Shown here one piece after another: positions 27,454-36,082 of a stretch of 64,000 nt of DNA. Every line of letters begins with the position of its first letter. Positions within the stretch are counted from its first letter, which is position 1. Below the pieces are notes generated by a model. That model worked only from the letters and a program-made list of their open reading frames with translations, had not been told where the DNA came from and did not search any database. The DNA is from Rhizobium sp. BK376 (GTDB lineage: Bacteria; Pseudomonadota; Alphaproteobacteria; Rhizobiales; Rhizobiaceae), in contig NZ_SLZG01000003.1 of assembly GCF_004341625.1 (NCBI RefSeq), positions 1 through 64,000 of the forward strand, in the 5' to 3' direction. The position numbers were made by a program, and so were the translations under genes.

Positions 27454-28413
27454 ATGCCGACCAAGCCCCCCGTCCTTATCGACCTCAAATTCGATCCTGA
27501 GGCGATCACGCACGCCCTGAAGACCGCGTTTCCCGATCGCAGCAGCATCGATCTGGCCGATCCCGCAAACGGGGATCGTGATCTGTCCGGCCTGGACTAT
27601 GCCGTCATCTGGAAGCCGCATGCCGATCTCTTTGCTCGTGCACCGAACCTGAAGGTGCTGTTTTCGGGCGGCGCCGGCGTCGATCACGTCATGACGCTCA
27701 AGGGACTGCCTGATATTCCGGTCGTTCGCTTCGTCGACCATAGCCTGACGACACGGATGAGCGAGTGGGTTGTCCTGCAATGCCTGACGCACCTGCGGCA
27801 GGTCAAAGCCTATGAAAGACAGGCGCGCGACCGCGTCTGGAACGAACTCGTCCAGCCGGAAGCGAGGGAAGTCACGGTCGGCGTCATGGGACTCGGCGTT
27901 CTCGGCCAGGATGCTGTGGCAAAGCTGAAGGTGATGGGTTTCAACGTCATCGGCTGGTCGCGGCGTCACAAGGTGATCGACGGGACAGAGACATATGACG
28001 CCGGGCAACTCGATGCGTTTCTAGCCAAAACAGACATTCTTGTCGGTCTGCTTCCGTTGACCGCTGAAACGACGGAAATTTTTGATCGCAAGCTATTTTC
28101 CAAGCTGCGCCAGGGCGGAGCGCTCGGAAGACCTGTTTTCATCAATGCCGGCCGCGGCAAGAGCCAGAACCAGCGTGAGCTGGTGGCAGCCCTTGACAAC
28201 GGTCTGCTCGGAGCAGCATCGCTCGACGTCTTCGAGGTCGAGCCGCTGCCGGCAGATAGCCCGCTATGGGTCATGGATAACGTCATCATCACGCCGCATG
28301 CGGCTGCGGCCTCGGATGTGAACGCGCTGTTTCGCCATGTCGAAACGCAGATCGCCCGCTACGAGCGGGGCGAAGTGTTGCAGCATGTCGTGGACCGCGC
28401 CACGGGCTACTGA
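27454..28413 (+). CDS. Glyoxylate/hydroxypyruvate reductase A-like 2-hydroxyacid dehydrogenase
   Basis: A 319-aa NAD(P)H-dependent reductase of the D-2-hydroxyacid dehydrogenase family, GhrA-like. The coenzyme-binding motif GVMGLGVLGQ is near residues 145-155; the catalytic region INAGRGKSQN supplies arginine, DVFEVEPLP the glutamate, and ITPHAAA the histidine. It starts 10 bp after yejF with its own ATG; the longer frame into yejF is rejected. Preferred substrate (glyoxylate, hydroxypyruvate or another 2-oxo acid) is not determined. Confidence 0.88.
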   Translation: MPTKPPVLIDLKFDPEAITHALKTAFPDRSSIDLADPANGDRDLSGLDYAVIWKPHADLFARAPNLKVLFSGGAGVDHVMTLKGLPDIPVVRFVDHSLTTRMSEWVVLQCLTHLRQVKAYERQARDRVWNELVQPEAREVTVGVMGLGVLGQDAVAKLKVMGFNVIGWSRRHKVIDGTETYDAGQLDAFLAKTDILVGLLPLTAETTEIFDRKLFSKLRQGGALGRPVFINAGRGKSQNQRELVAALDNGLLGAASLDVFEVEPLPADSPLWVMDNVIITPHAAAASDVNALFRHVETQIARYERGEVLQHVVDRATGY

Positions 28414-28529
28414 CCCGCATTTCAGCCGCCGAAAAGCATCGGAACTTTCGCCAGATCGGGTCGTTTCCAAAAGGAACGCTTCTGAATGGCGGGTCTTTGC
28501 CTGCCTTTTGCAGATCCAAGGAGGCAACA

Positions 28530-28826
28530 GTGGCACAGCAGATGGAAATCCATACCGAATGGGAAAAGGCCGACAACCGGCTGCACAGTGAAAAGGAACT
28601 GGCGGCTACCAAGGCAAAGCAAGGCCGCACAGGCCGCCGCGTGCTGACGGTTCTGATAACGGCTCTGGTCCTTGCTTTCATCGTCTGGGTGCCGGTTGAG
28701 ATCTGGAGCAGCCACGCGGCGAAACAGGCCGCTCCACAGCCGCCGGCTCAGGGCCAGGTTACGCCCAACACGCTGCCGAACAAGACGCCGGAAACACCGG
28801 CGGAGGTCGATGCCCAGCACAAGTAA
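28530..28826 (+). CDS. Small single-pass membrane protein, function unknown
   Basis: A 98-aa protein with a GTG start at 28530, supported by AGGAGG five bases upstream; an internal ATG four codons later is the alternative. The N-terminal 40 residues are charged and helical (EWEKADNRLHSEKEL), then one membrane helix (VLTVLITALVLAFIVWVPV), then a proline-rich extracytoplasmic tail ending AEVDAQHK. It is followed by a strong terminator. I do not recognise the family. Confidence 0.75.
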   Translation: MAQQMEIHTEWEKADNRLHSEKELAATKAKQGRTGRRVLTVLITALVLAFIVWVPVEIWSSHAAKQAAPQPPAQGQVTPNTLPNKTPETPAEVDAQHK

Positions 28827-28850
28827 TAGACGCCGAAGATCAAAGACAGT

Positions 28851-28889
28851 AACGCCCTGCGTCCGCCTGGTCGCAGGGCGTTTTATTTT
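28851..28889 (+). terminator. Rho-independent terminator
   Basis: AACGCCCTGCG pairs with CGCAGGGCGTT across a 10-base loop, and the stem runs into TTTTATTTT. It lies 24 bp after the 98-aa membrane protein gene and ends that transcript before pncB. Confidence 0.9.
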
Positions 28890-29018
28890 GTATCAATTTT
28901 CTTGCGATGACTGGACTTTCGCTCAACATTTTTTGATAAGAGTAGGAATGCACCACGCTGCCGGTCTTCCCTTGGGCAGCGCACGCGGCGTCGGGTTGGA
29001 AGACGGGGCAGGAACAGC

Positions 29019-30323
29019 ATGACCAAGACGGATATCGCCACCCGTGTCTACAATCACACCTGGAAGCTCGATCCGATCATCCGCAGCCTGATCGATACGG
29101 ATTTCTACAAGCTGCTGATGTTGCAGATGATCTGGAAGCTCTATCCAGATGTCGATGCGACTTTCTCCGTCATCAACCGTACGAAGAGCGTGAGACTTGC
29201 CGAGGTCATCGACGAAAGGGAATTGCGCGAACAGCTGGATCATGCCCGCACGCTGCGCCTCTCGAAGAAGGAAATGATCTGGCTTGCGGGTAACAGTTTC
29301 TATGGCCGCGCCCAGATTTTCGAGCCTGAGTTCCTTGCCTGGCTGGCGACTTTCCAGCTCCCCGAATATGAACTTTCCAAGCGGGATGGCCAGTATATCC
29401 TGGAGTTTCGCGGGTCGTGGAAAGAGACGACCATGTGGGAGATCCCGGCGCTCGCCATCATCAACGAGCTGCGCTCGCGTGCCGCTCTCAAGGCGCTTGG
29501 CCCATTTACCCTCGATGTTCTCTACGCCCGCGCCAAGGCCAAGATGTGGGAAAAGGTCGAGCGGCTGCGGGAGCTGCCGAAGCTTCGCATATCCGATTTC
29601 GGCACCCGCCGTCGCCATAGCTTCCTGTGGCAGCGCTGGTGTGTGGAAGCGCTGAAGGAAGGCGTCGGCCAGGGTTTTACCGGCACCAGCAATGTATTGC
29701 TTGCTATGGATTCCGATCTCGAAGCCGTAGGCACCAATGCGCATGAGCTGCCGATGGTCGCCGCAGCACTTGCCCGTACCGACGAAGAGCTGCGCAATGC
29801 ACCCTACAAGGTCCTGCGCGACTGGAACCGGCTCTATGGTGGCAATCTGCTGATCGTGCTGCCCGATGCTTTCGGTACGGCCTCATTCCTGCGCGATGCG
29901 CCGGAATGGGTTGCCGACTGGACGGGCTTCCGTCCCGACAGCGCTCCGCCGATAGAGGGCGGCGAGAAAATCATTGCCTGGTGGAAGAAGATGGGCCGCG
30001 ATCCCCGGCAGAAGCTCCTGATCTTCTCCGACGGCCTCGATGTCGACGCGATCATCGACACCTACAAGCACTTCGACGGTCGCGCGCGCATGGGTTTCGG
30101 CTGGGGCACTAACCTGACCAATGATTTTGCCGGCTGCGCTCCCACTGACATCCAGGGCCTGAACCCGATTTCGATCGTCTGCAAGGTGACGGATGCCGAC
30201 GGCCGTCCGGCCGTCAAGCTCTCCGACAATCCGCAGAAGGCGACGGGCGAGCCTGATGAGGTCGAGCGTTACCTGAAATTCTTCGGCGCCGAGGATCGCG
30301 TCGACCAGGCCGTTTTGGTCTGA
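29019..30323 (+). CDS. pncB: Nicotinate phosphoribosyltransferase
   Basis: A 434-aa enzyme of NAD salvage that joins nicotinate and PRPP to nicotinate mononucleotide, driven by ATP. The N-terminal [14 protein letters not shown] and the phosphohistidine region [12 protein letters not shown] are diagnostic, as is the [14 protein letters not shown]-site segment. It has its own promoter region after the upstream terminator and converges with the short-chain dehydrogenase gene, whose stop is 10 bp away. Confidence 0.96.
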   Translation: MTKTDIATRVYNHTWKLDPIIRSLIDTDFYKLLMLQMIWKLYPDVDATFSVINRTKSVRLAEVIDERELREQLDHARTLRLSKKEMIWLAGNSFYGRAQIFEPEFLAWLATFQLPEYELSKRDGQYILEFRGSWKETTMWEIPALAIINELRSRAALKALGPFTLDVLYARAKAKMWEKVERLRELPKLRISDFGTRRRHSFLWQRWCVEALKEGVGQGFTGTSNVLLAMDSDLEAVGTNAHELPMVAAALARTDEELRNAPYKVLRDWNRLYGGNLLIVLPDAFGTASFLRDAPEWVADWTGFRPDSAPPIEGGEKIIAWWKKMGRDPRQKLLIFSDGLDVDAIIDTYKHFDGRARMGFGWGTNLTNDFAGCAPTDIQGLNPISIVCKVTDADGRPAVKLSDNPQKATGEPDEVERYLKFFGAEDRVDQAVLV

Positions 30324-30332
30324 CCGAAGCCG

Positions 30333-31100
30333 TCAGATGGCGGTGAAGCCGTTGTCGACGAAAAGATGCGCGCCGTTGACAAAGTTGGATTCATCACTCG
30401 CCAGATAGAGGGCTGCCCGCGCGACATCCTCGGGCTCGCCGATCCTGCCTTGCTGCGCCGCGATTGCCGCATCCGAGACATCCACGCCCAGTGCCTGCAA
30501 TTCGGCGACTTCCTTCTGGCCGTGCGGTGTGCGGATGAAGCCGGGGCAGACGGCATTGCAGCGAATGTTGCGGTCACGGAACTCGACGGCGATAGCGCGG
30601 GCAAACATGTGAACGGCGCCCTTGGTCGTATCGTAGAGTACTTCCATCGGCGTCGCCGCAACCGCCGAAATCGACGAGGTGCAGACGATCGAGCCGCGGC
30701 CGGAGGCCAACATCTGCGGCAGCACGGCGCGCGTCATCAGAAACATCGAGCGGACGTTGACCGCATGCAGCCATTCCCATTCCTCAAGCGTCGTTTCGAG
30801 GAACGGCTTGATGACGATCGTTCCGGCATGATTGAAAAGCACCGTGACAGGCCCGAAATGCTCCTCGACGCCTTTGACGGCTGTGTTGACGGCATCTTCG
30901 TCCGAGACATCGGCGACCCAATATTCCGCGATGCCGCCGGCCTTGCGGATCTCAGCGACCGTTTCGGCAGACGCTTGCGCATTGCGGTCGATGATGGCGA
31001 CGCGCGCCCCTTCTGCCGCAAACAGGCGCGACGCGGCACCGCCCATTCCAGTCGCGCCGCCCGATATGATTGCGATCTTTCCCTTCAGCCGATCAGTCAT
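30333..31100 (-). CDS. Short-chain dehydrogenase/reductase
   Basis: A 255-aa NAD(P)-dependent oxidoreductase of the classical SDR family. The cofactor motif SGGATGMGG is near residues 12-20, the active site has serine in CTSSIS and Y-x3-K in YDTTK. The start at 31100 (MTDRLKGKIAIISGG) is the last ATG before the Rossmann fold; the extension to 31238 is non-coding. It is divergent from the aldo/keto reductase gene. The substrate is unknown. Confidence 0.88.
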   Translation of the reverse strand: MTDRLKGKIAIISGGATGMGGAASRLFAAEGARVAIIDRNAQASAETVAEIRKAGGIAEYWVADVSDEDAVNTAVKGVEEHFGPVTVLFNHAGTIVIKPFLETTLEEWEWLHAVNVRSMFLMTRAVLPQMLASGRGSIVCTSSISAVAATPMEVLYDTTKGAVHMFARAIAVEFRDRNIRCNAVCPGFIRTPHGQKEVAELQALGVDVSDAAIAAQQGRIGEPEDVARAALYLASDESNFVNGAHLFVDNGFTAI

Positions 31101-31317
31101 ATATTTCGCCCCTGGACAGAATTCGGTTAAAGCTGACGATAGTCTTTCGGGTGGCTTTGGCAACGCCTTCCGGCAAGGCTGCATCCTGACTGTTGTCGGA
31201 TGCCTCATCGTTGAACCGAAGTGCAGGCATTCATACATCGAGCCGCGCCCTATGGTCCTTCCGGCCGTCTTCGGCGCATTTATTCACAAGAGCTATTTTA
31301 TTATTGGAGGACGTATC

Positions 31318-32346
31318 ATGGATTATCGCTACCTCGGAGGCTCGGGCCTTCGCGTGCCAGTACTCAGCTTCGGAACAGGTACATTCGGTGGAAAGGGCGA
31401 GTTCTTCGGCGCCTGGGGCGCGACCGATGTCAAGGAAGCCAGCCGCCTGATCGATATCTGCCTTGACGCCGGTCTCAATTTCTTCGACAGCGCTGATGTC
31501 TATTCCGGCGGCGTTGCCGAAGAAGTGCTCGGCGAGGCGATCAAGGGACGGCGTGACAAGGTCCTGATCTCCACCAAGGCCACCTTTCGCTCCGGCGATG
31601 GCCCGAACGATGTCGGCTCCTCCCGCTTCCACCTCATCGAATCCTGCGAAAAGGCGCTGAAGCGGCTGCAGACCGACCATATCGATCTCTTCCAACTGCA
31701 TGGCTTCGATGCCATGAAACCGATCGAGGAGACGCTGTCGGCGCTCGACGATCTCGTCCGTGCTGGCAAGATCCGCTACGTCGGCTGCTCGAATTTCTCC
31801 GGCTGGCACCTGATGAAGTCGCTGGCGGTCGCCGATCGCTACAACCTGCCGCGCTATGTCGCCCACCAGGCCTATTATTCGCTGATCGGCCGCGATTACG
31901 AATGGGAACTGATGCCGCTTGCCGTCGACCAGAAGGTCGGCGCCGTGGTCTGGAGCCCGCTCGGCTGGGGTCGCCTGACAGGCAAGATCCGCCGTGGCCA
32001 GCCTCTGCCCGAAGTAAGCCGCCTGCACAAGACGGCCGACAACGGTCCGCAGGTGGACGATGAATATCTCTACAACGTCGTCGATGCGCTCGATGAAGTG
32101 GCCAAGGAGACGGGCAAGACCATCCCGCAGGTCGCCTTGAACTGGCTTCTGCAAAGGCCGACGGTGTCGAGCATCATCATCGGCGCCCGCGATGAGGGCC
32201 AGCTGCGCGACAATCTCGGTGCGATCGGCTGGAACCTGACCGCAGAGCAGGTCGCACGCCTCGATGCGGCCAGCGAGAAAACGCCTGCCTATCCCTATTG
32301 GCACCAGCGCGGCTTTGGCGAACGCAACCCGTTCCCGGCCGGCTGA
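31318..32346 (+). CDS. Aldo/keto reductase
   Basis: A 342-aa NADPH-dependent reductase of the AKR family (YajO/GpdQ-type barrel). The catalytic Asp and Tyr are in FFDSADVYSGG, the lysine in LISTKATF and the histidine in FQLHGFD. A strong GGAGG site precedes the ATG at 31318; the much longer frame from 30832 is a shadow of the divergent gene. The substrate is unknown. Neighbouring oxidoreductases suggest a detoxification or catabolic group, which is inference. Confidence 0.9.
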   Translation: MDYRYLGGSGLRVPVLSFGTGTFGGKGEFFGAWGATDVKEASRLIDICLDAGLNFFDSADVYSGGVAEEVLGEAIKGRRDKVLISTKATFRSGDGPNDVGSSRFHLIESCEKALKRLQTDHIDLFQLHGFDAMKPIEETLSALDDLVRAGKIRYVGCSNFSGWHLMKSLAVADRYNLPRYVAHQAYYSLIGRDYEWELMPLAVDQKVGAVVWSPLGWGRLTGKIRRGQPLPEVSRLHKTADNGPQVDDEYLYNVVDALDEVAKETGKTIPQVALNWLLQRPTVSSIIIGARDEGQLRDNLGAIGWNLTAEQVARLDAASEKTPAYPYWHQRGFGERNPFPAG

Positions 32347-32382
32347 TACGAACGCCAGGGGTCGGCGCGCACTGCGCCGGCC

Positions 32383-33117
32383 CTAGAAAGTTTCCTTGAA
32401 GGGTCGCAGATCGAGTTCCTGCGTCCAGGCGGACGGATGCTGGCGGTGAATGTGCCAGTAGCTGTCTGCGATGGCGTCGATGTTGAGCAGGCCTTCCGCG
32501 TCACCTTCGCGAAGAACCCGTCTTGACCGCAATTTCTCGCCATCGATGCCGCCGTCGATGATCGTATGGGCCACGTGAATGCCGAGCGGTCCGAACTCGC
32601 GGGCCATGCTCTGGCTGATCATCCGAAGACCGGCCTTGGCGGCCGCGAATTGCGCAAAGCCCGCCTTGCCACGCAGGCTGGCGGAGGCCCCCGTGAAGAT
32701 GACGGTGCCGCGCCCGAGCGGGACGAGATGCTTTGCCGCCTCCCGCCCGACGATGAAACCGCCCAGACAGCAGACGCGCCAGAATTCCTCGAAATCTTCG
32801 ACCGTCACATCGCGAAAGCCGATCGGGCGGTTGATGCCGGCGTTGAAGACCACGAGATCCGGCGGCGAAATGCCATCCCTTGCCGCAAAGGCATCATCGA
32901 ACAGGCGAACGGCGGCTGCCTCATCCGCTGCGTCCACCGCAACCGGCTCGGCAGTGCCGCCGTCGGCGGTGATCGTTGCCGCGACCTTCTCGATCTTCTC
33001 GGCTGTCCGGCCGGCAATGATGACGTGGTACCCCTCGGAGGCGAAGCGTCGGCAGAGGGCAGCACCCAGCCCCATCTCGGCGCCGACGCCGACCACGATA
33101 GCGCTCGGTCGGCTCAT
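32383..33117 (-). CDS. Short-chain dehydrogenase-like protein with Phe at the catalytic Tyr
   Basis: A 244-aa Rossmann-fold protein of the SDR family. The cofactor motif reads GVGAEMGLG near residues 10-18. The serine is in GASASLRG, but the Y-x3-K motif reads F-A-A-A-K, with phenylalanine where the general acid tyrosine should be; the lysine remains. It may therefore be a weak or altered reductase. Its start overlaps the stop of the upstream OYE gene (ATGA), so the two are coupled. Confidence 0.85.
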   Translation of the reverse strand: MSRPSAIVVGVGAEMGLGAALCRRFASEGYHVIIAGRTAEKIEKVAATITADGGTAEPVAVDAADEAAAVRLFDDAFAARDGISPPDLVVFNAGINRPIGFRDVTVEDFEEFWRVCCLGGFIVGREAAKHLVPLGRGTVIFTGASASLRGKAGFAQFAAAKAGLRMISQSMAREFGPLGIHVAHTIIDGGIDGEKLRSRRVLREGDAEGLLNIDAIADSYWHIHRQHPSAWTQELDLRPFKETF

Positions 33118-34235
33118 TCCGCAGCCTCCCTTGCGTCCAGCGTGGGATAATCGATGTAGCCTTCAGCGCCACCGCCATAGAAGGTCGGGCGATAATAGGG
33201 ATTGAGCTCGGCACCCTTCTTGAGCCGTTTCGGCAGATCGGGATTGGCGATGAACAGCCGGCCGAAGCCAATGGCATCGGCATTGCCCGACGCGACCGCT
33301 CCTTCCGCCGTATCCGGCTTGAAGTTGCCGGCCGCAATCAGCACGTTCGGCCAGAGCGGCCGGAAGAGTTCGGCAGCCGACGGCACATCCTTGTGGTCGA
33401 CTTCGGCCTGGCCGGCGCCGCTTGCGCGCGGCTCGATGAAATGCAGATAGGCAAGACCGAGTTTTGCCAGCTCCTTGATGGCGTGCGTATAGAGCGGCAA
33501 GGGATCCTCCTCGCCGCTATCGTTTGCGACGCCGAATGGCGAGAGGCGGACGCCGACTCGATCGGCTCCCCAGACCTCGGAGACGGCCTGGGCGACCTCG
33601 ATCAAGAGCCGTGTGCGATTTTCGATCGAGCCGCCATAACGGTCGGTCCGCTGGTTCGAGCGCGACTGTAGGAATTGCTCAAGCAGATAGCCGTTCGCTC
33701 CGTGAATCTCGACGCCATCGAAGCCTGCGAGCTTGGCATTCGCTGCCGCATGCCGGTAACTCTCGATCAATGAGGGGATTTCGCCTGTTTCCAACGCCCG
33801 AGGCGTTTCGAAGGGAACACGCTCGAAGGAGGCCGTAAAGGCGTCACCGGCAGCGGCAATCGCAGAGGGTGCGATCGGCAGGGCGCTCGCCGGCTGATGC
33901 GAGGAATGCGAGATCCGTCCGACATGCCAGAGCTGGAGAAAAATAATGCCACCCTTTGCATGGACGGCATCGGTGATCGCCTTCCAGCCGGCGATCTGTT
34001 CGGGAGAATGGATGCCCGGCGTTGCCGGCATGCCTTGGCCGCTCGGCGAAATCTGCGACCCTTCGGATATGATCAGGCCGCCCTTGCTTGCACGTTGCCC
34101 ATAATATTCGGCGTTGAGCGCGTGGGGCACGTTGCCCGGTTGTGCGGCCCGCATGCGCGTCAGCGGCGCCATGACCACCCGATGCGTCAATTGATAGGGG
34201 CCGAACTGCAGGGGCGAGAAGAGCTTGGACGGCAT
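33114..34235 (-). CDS. Old yellow enzyme-family alkene reductase (NemA-like)
   Basis: A 373-aa FMN-dependent NAD(P)H oxidoreductase that reduces activated C=C bonds or nitro compounds. Conserved segments are VMAPLTRMRA near the N-terminus, QLWHVGRIS, HGANGYLLEQFL, and NQRTDRYGGS. The C-terminus ends in EAAE, encoded by the ribosome-binding site of the next gene. The true substrate is unknown; NemA of E. coli acts on N-ethylmaleimide and nitrate esters. Confidence 0.92.
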   Translation of the reverse strand: MPSKLFSPLQFGPYQLTHRVVMAPLTRMRAAQPGNVPHALNAEYYGQRASKGGLIISEGSQISPSGQGMPATPGIHSPEQIAGWKAITDAVHAKGGIIFLQLWHVGRISHSSHQPASALPIAPSAIAAAGDAFTASFERVPFETPRALETGEIPSLIESYRHAAANAKLAGFDGVEIHGANGYLLEQFLQSRSNQRTDRYGGSIENRTRLLIEVAQAVSEVWGADRVGVRLSPFGVANDSGEEDPLPLYTHAIKELAKLGLAYLHFIEPRASGAGQAEVDHKDVPSAAELFRPLWPNVLIAAGNFKPDTAEGAVASGNADAIGFGRLFIANPDLPKRLKKGAELNPYYRPTFYGGGAEGYIDYPTLDAREAAE

Positions 34236-34419
34236 CGGATGTCCTCCTGACGTGGCGTTTTTCTACGACATCTCCTGTGGTGATCGATGCCGTCGTCAAT
34301 TAAAATGACGGACATCATTTATGGCGCGCTCCTGTCACACGCAAGTGAAGGCTGATGCGTCTTTGGGATAATGAATGCGGTGACGATGCTTGAGCGGGGC
34401 CGCGGAACAGAGCGGGAAA

Positions 34420-34587
34420 TCAGTCCTCCTTGCTCTTCGAAAGCCGAAGGGCACGCAGCCGCGCGGTCTTTTCATCGCGAGCCTTCTTTTCTGCGTCGAT
34501 GGTTGCCTGTGCTACATGCTTGGTCTCTTCCGCCTTTTTTATTTTCTCCGCCGGCGAAAGCATTTTTGCACGCGGTCTGCTTTGCAT
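34420..34587 (-). CDS. Small lysine-rich protein, 55 aa, unknown
   Basis: A short gene on the minus strand. ATG at 34587 is preceded by AGGGAGAAAATT, a good ribosome-binding site, and TGA lies at 34420-34422. The product is very charged (about half Lys, Arg, Glu and Asp), has no membrane segment and begins MQSRPRAKMLSPAEKIKKAE. It looks like a helical, possibly coiled, basic protein. It sits alone between the OYE gene and the BTLCP gene. I do not recognise it; no homologue comparison was possible here. Confidence 0.6.
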   Translation of the reverse strand: MQSRPRAKMLSPAEKIKKAEETKHVAQATIDAEKKARDEKTARLRALRLSKSKED

Positions 34588-34747
34588 AATTTTCTCCCTG
34601 CTCGAAACGCAGCCGTGTGCTAGCGGCTACGCTTCCGCGAAAAGCCGCGCCTCCGACAAGGCCGCGGATTCTCGCGAATTTTTCAATGACGTTTTTGGTT
34701 CCGGTGGTTCATAACGAATAAGGAGACGTTTTCGTTCCGGAAAGGCT

Positions 34748-35314
34748 CTAGAGCGCGAACCATAGATGCGGGTCGGTTGCGGATTCGATCTTGAGCCACC
34801 TGAGGCCGGTCTGGCTCCATGTCTTGATGTCCGCGGTGCGGTTATCCAGAACGAGGTCGCCCTTTGTCGTACGCACCACGAGCACCGTGTGCCCGATGCC
34901 CTGAGGCGTCATCGCGACAGCCAATCGAAGGGCGGGGATAGGAAAGCCGCGGTCGATGAGGTCCTTGCGCTTGGTGACCGCGTAATCGTTGCAATCGCCC
35001 GCGGATACATCGATGCGCCAATCTTCCTCTGCCGATGTATCTCGCTCAGGCCTTATCTCTTGATTGACGTAGCTGTTGACCGTTTCGATCTGCTGCTCGA
35101 TTTCAGGCGTCATCAATATGACCGACGCACCATTTCCTTTGACGCATTGGTCCGGATTGGACAGGCAGAAGCGCACATGAGCGAAGGGCGCGAGCGTCGC
35201 CACTCTTTCTTGGAGAAAAGGCCGGCTTATATCGCTGGCTATGGAAGGCTCGGAACAGACTCCAACAATTGCGGGCAGGGATGCCAGCACGGGTAAAGCG
35301 CGATTGAAAACCAT
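34748..35314 (-). CDS. Bacterial transglutaminase-like cysteine peptidase (BTLCP)
   Basis: A 188-aa exported protein with a signal peptide (LPVLASLPAIVGV, cleavage near SIASD). The catalytic triad of the BTLCP/COG3672 family is visible: Cys in GDCNDYAVTKR, His in GIGHTVLVV and Asp in LVLDNRT. Family members are periplasmic proteases linked to cyclic-di-GMP-dependent surface processes in some bacteria (LapG relatives), but this gene has no adjacent LapD. Substrate unknown. Confidence 0.9.
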   Translation of the reverse strand: MVFNRALPVLASLPAIVGVCSEPSIASDISRPFLQERVATLAPFAHVRFCLSNPDQCVKGNGASVILMTPEIEQQIETVNSYVNQEIRPERDTSAEEDWRIDVSAGDCNDYAVTKRKDLIDRGFPIPALRLAVAMTPQGIGHTVLVVRTTKGDLVLDNRTADIKTWSQTGLRWLKIESATDPHLWFAL

Positions 35315-35558
35315 GCTTCACCTCCGATGACCGATTTCGGCCAGCAGCGTTGATGTCAGTTATCCAAGCGGAATGCAGTCCTCCACGATCAATTTCCCCC
35401 ATGCCAAGATCATTAACCTCCCAAAAGATCGGATCGACAAGAGGTTTCCTTTGGGAATCGCGAATATATATAGCACTCCGCCGACCATAGGGATGTTGGG
35501 TAAGACCGCTTGCTTTCAAGGCCGCCTTGGCCGCAGCGAACGCCCAAAAGGAGAGAAA

Positions 35559-35936
35559 ATGAATACCGACAGGTCCGTCGTCCTCATCGTCGAAGACGAG
35601 CCCCTCATTCGCTTCAGCACGCTGGATGCTCTGGAAGGTGTCGGACATGTTGCGCTGGAAGCAGGCAACGCCGATGAGGCCATGGTTTTGCTGAAAAGCC
35701 GCCGTGACGTCGAAATCCTGTTTACCGATGTCAACATGGCAGGATCCATGGATGGCATTCAGCTTGCGAAAAGGGTCCGGGCCATCCGCCCTGACATCGG
35801 TATCATCATCACGTCAGGTGTCGTGCAGCTTGATCCCATGGCCTTGCCGGCAAATGCGGTTTTCCTCCCCAAGCCCTATCAATACGCGGCCTTGTTGACG
35901 TCGATCCATCGCCTGAAATCCGAGCGCGAAATGTGA
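35559..35936 (+). CDS. Single-domain response regulator
   Basis: A 125-aa CheY-like receiver with no output domain. The acidic pocket is VEDEPL, the phosphoacceptor is the aspartate of ILFTDVNMAG, and the conserved lysine is in FLPKPYQ. A GGAGAG site precedes the ATG at 35559; the longer frame from 35373 is rejected. It is 146 bp upstream of the hybrid kinase gene and closely resembles that protein's last receiver domain, so it is probably a partner that takes phosphate from the same kinase. Confidence 0.9.
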   Translation: MNTDRSVVLIVEDEPLIRFSTLDALEGVGHVALEAGNADEAMVLLKSRRDVEILFTDVNMAGSMDGIQLAKRVRAIRPDIGIIITSGVVQLDPMALPANAVFLPKPYQYAALLTSIHRLKSEREM

Positions 35937-36082
35937 GCGGAACCGTTCGCGGCGACCCTGTGGGACAGACGCAGAGCATTGGGTCATGGTAATATTTTTC
36001 AGTCGCAGCGCGGGCGAGTCCCTAGCCGTTGCGGAACACTAATCTAGTTAACCCACGTTCCTTCCGTTCCGCGACCGAATCG

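Noticed and set aside
30832..31317. Upstream extension of the aldo/keto reductase frame
   Set aside because: It overlaps the divergent SDR gene and lacks AKR features; the ATG at 31318 has a strong ribosome site.
34371..34714. Three plus-strand frames rich in Ser, Phe and Arg
   Set aside because: They are shadows of the minus-strand 55-aa gene and its flanks; none has a good ribosome site.
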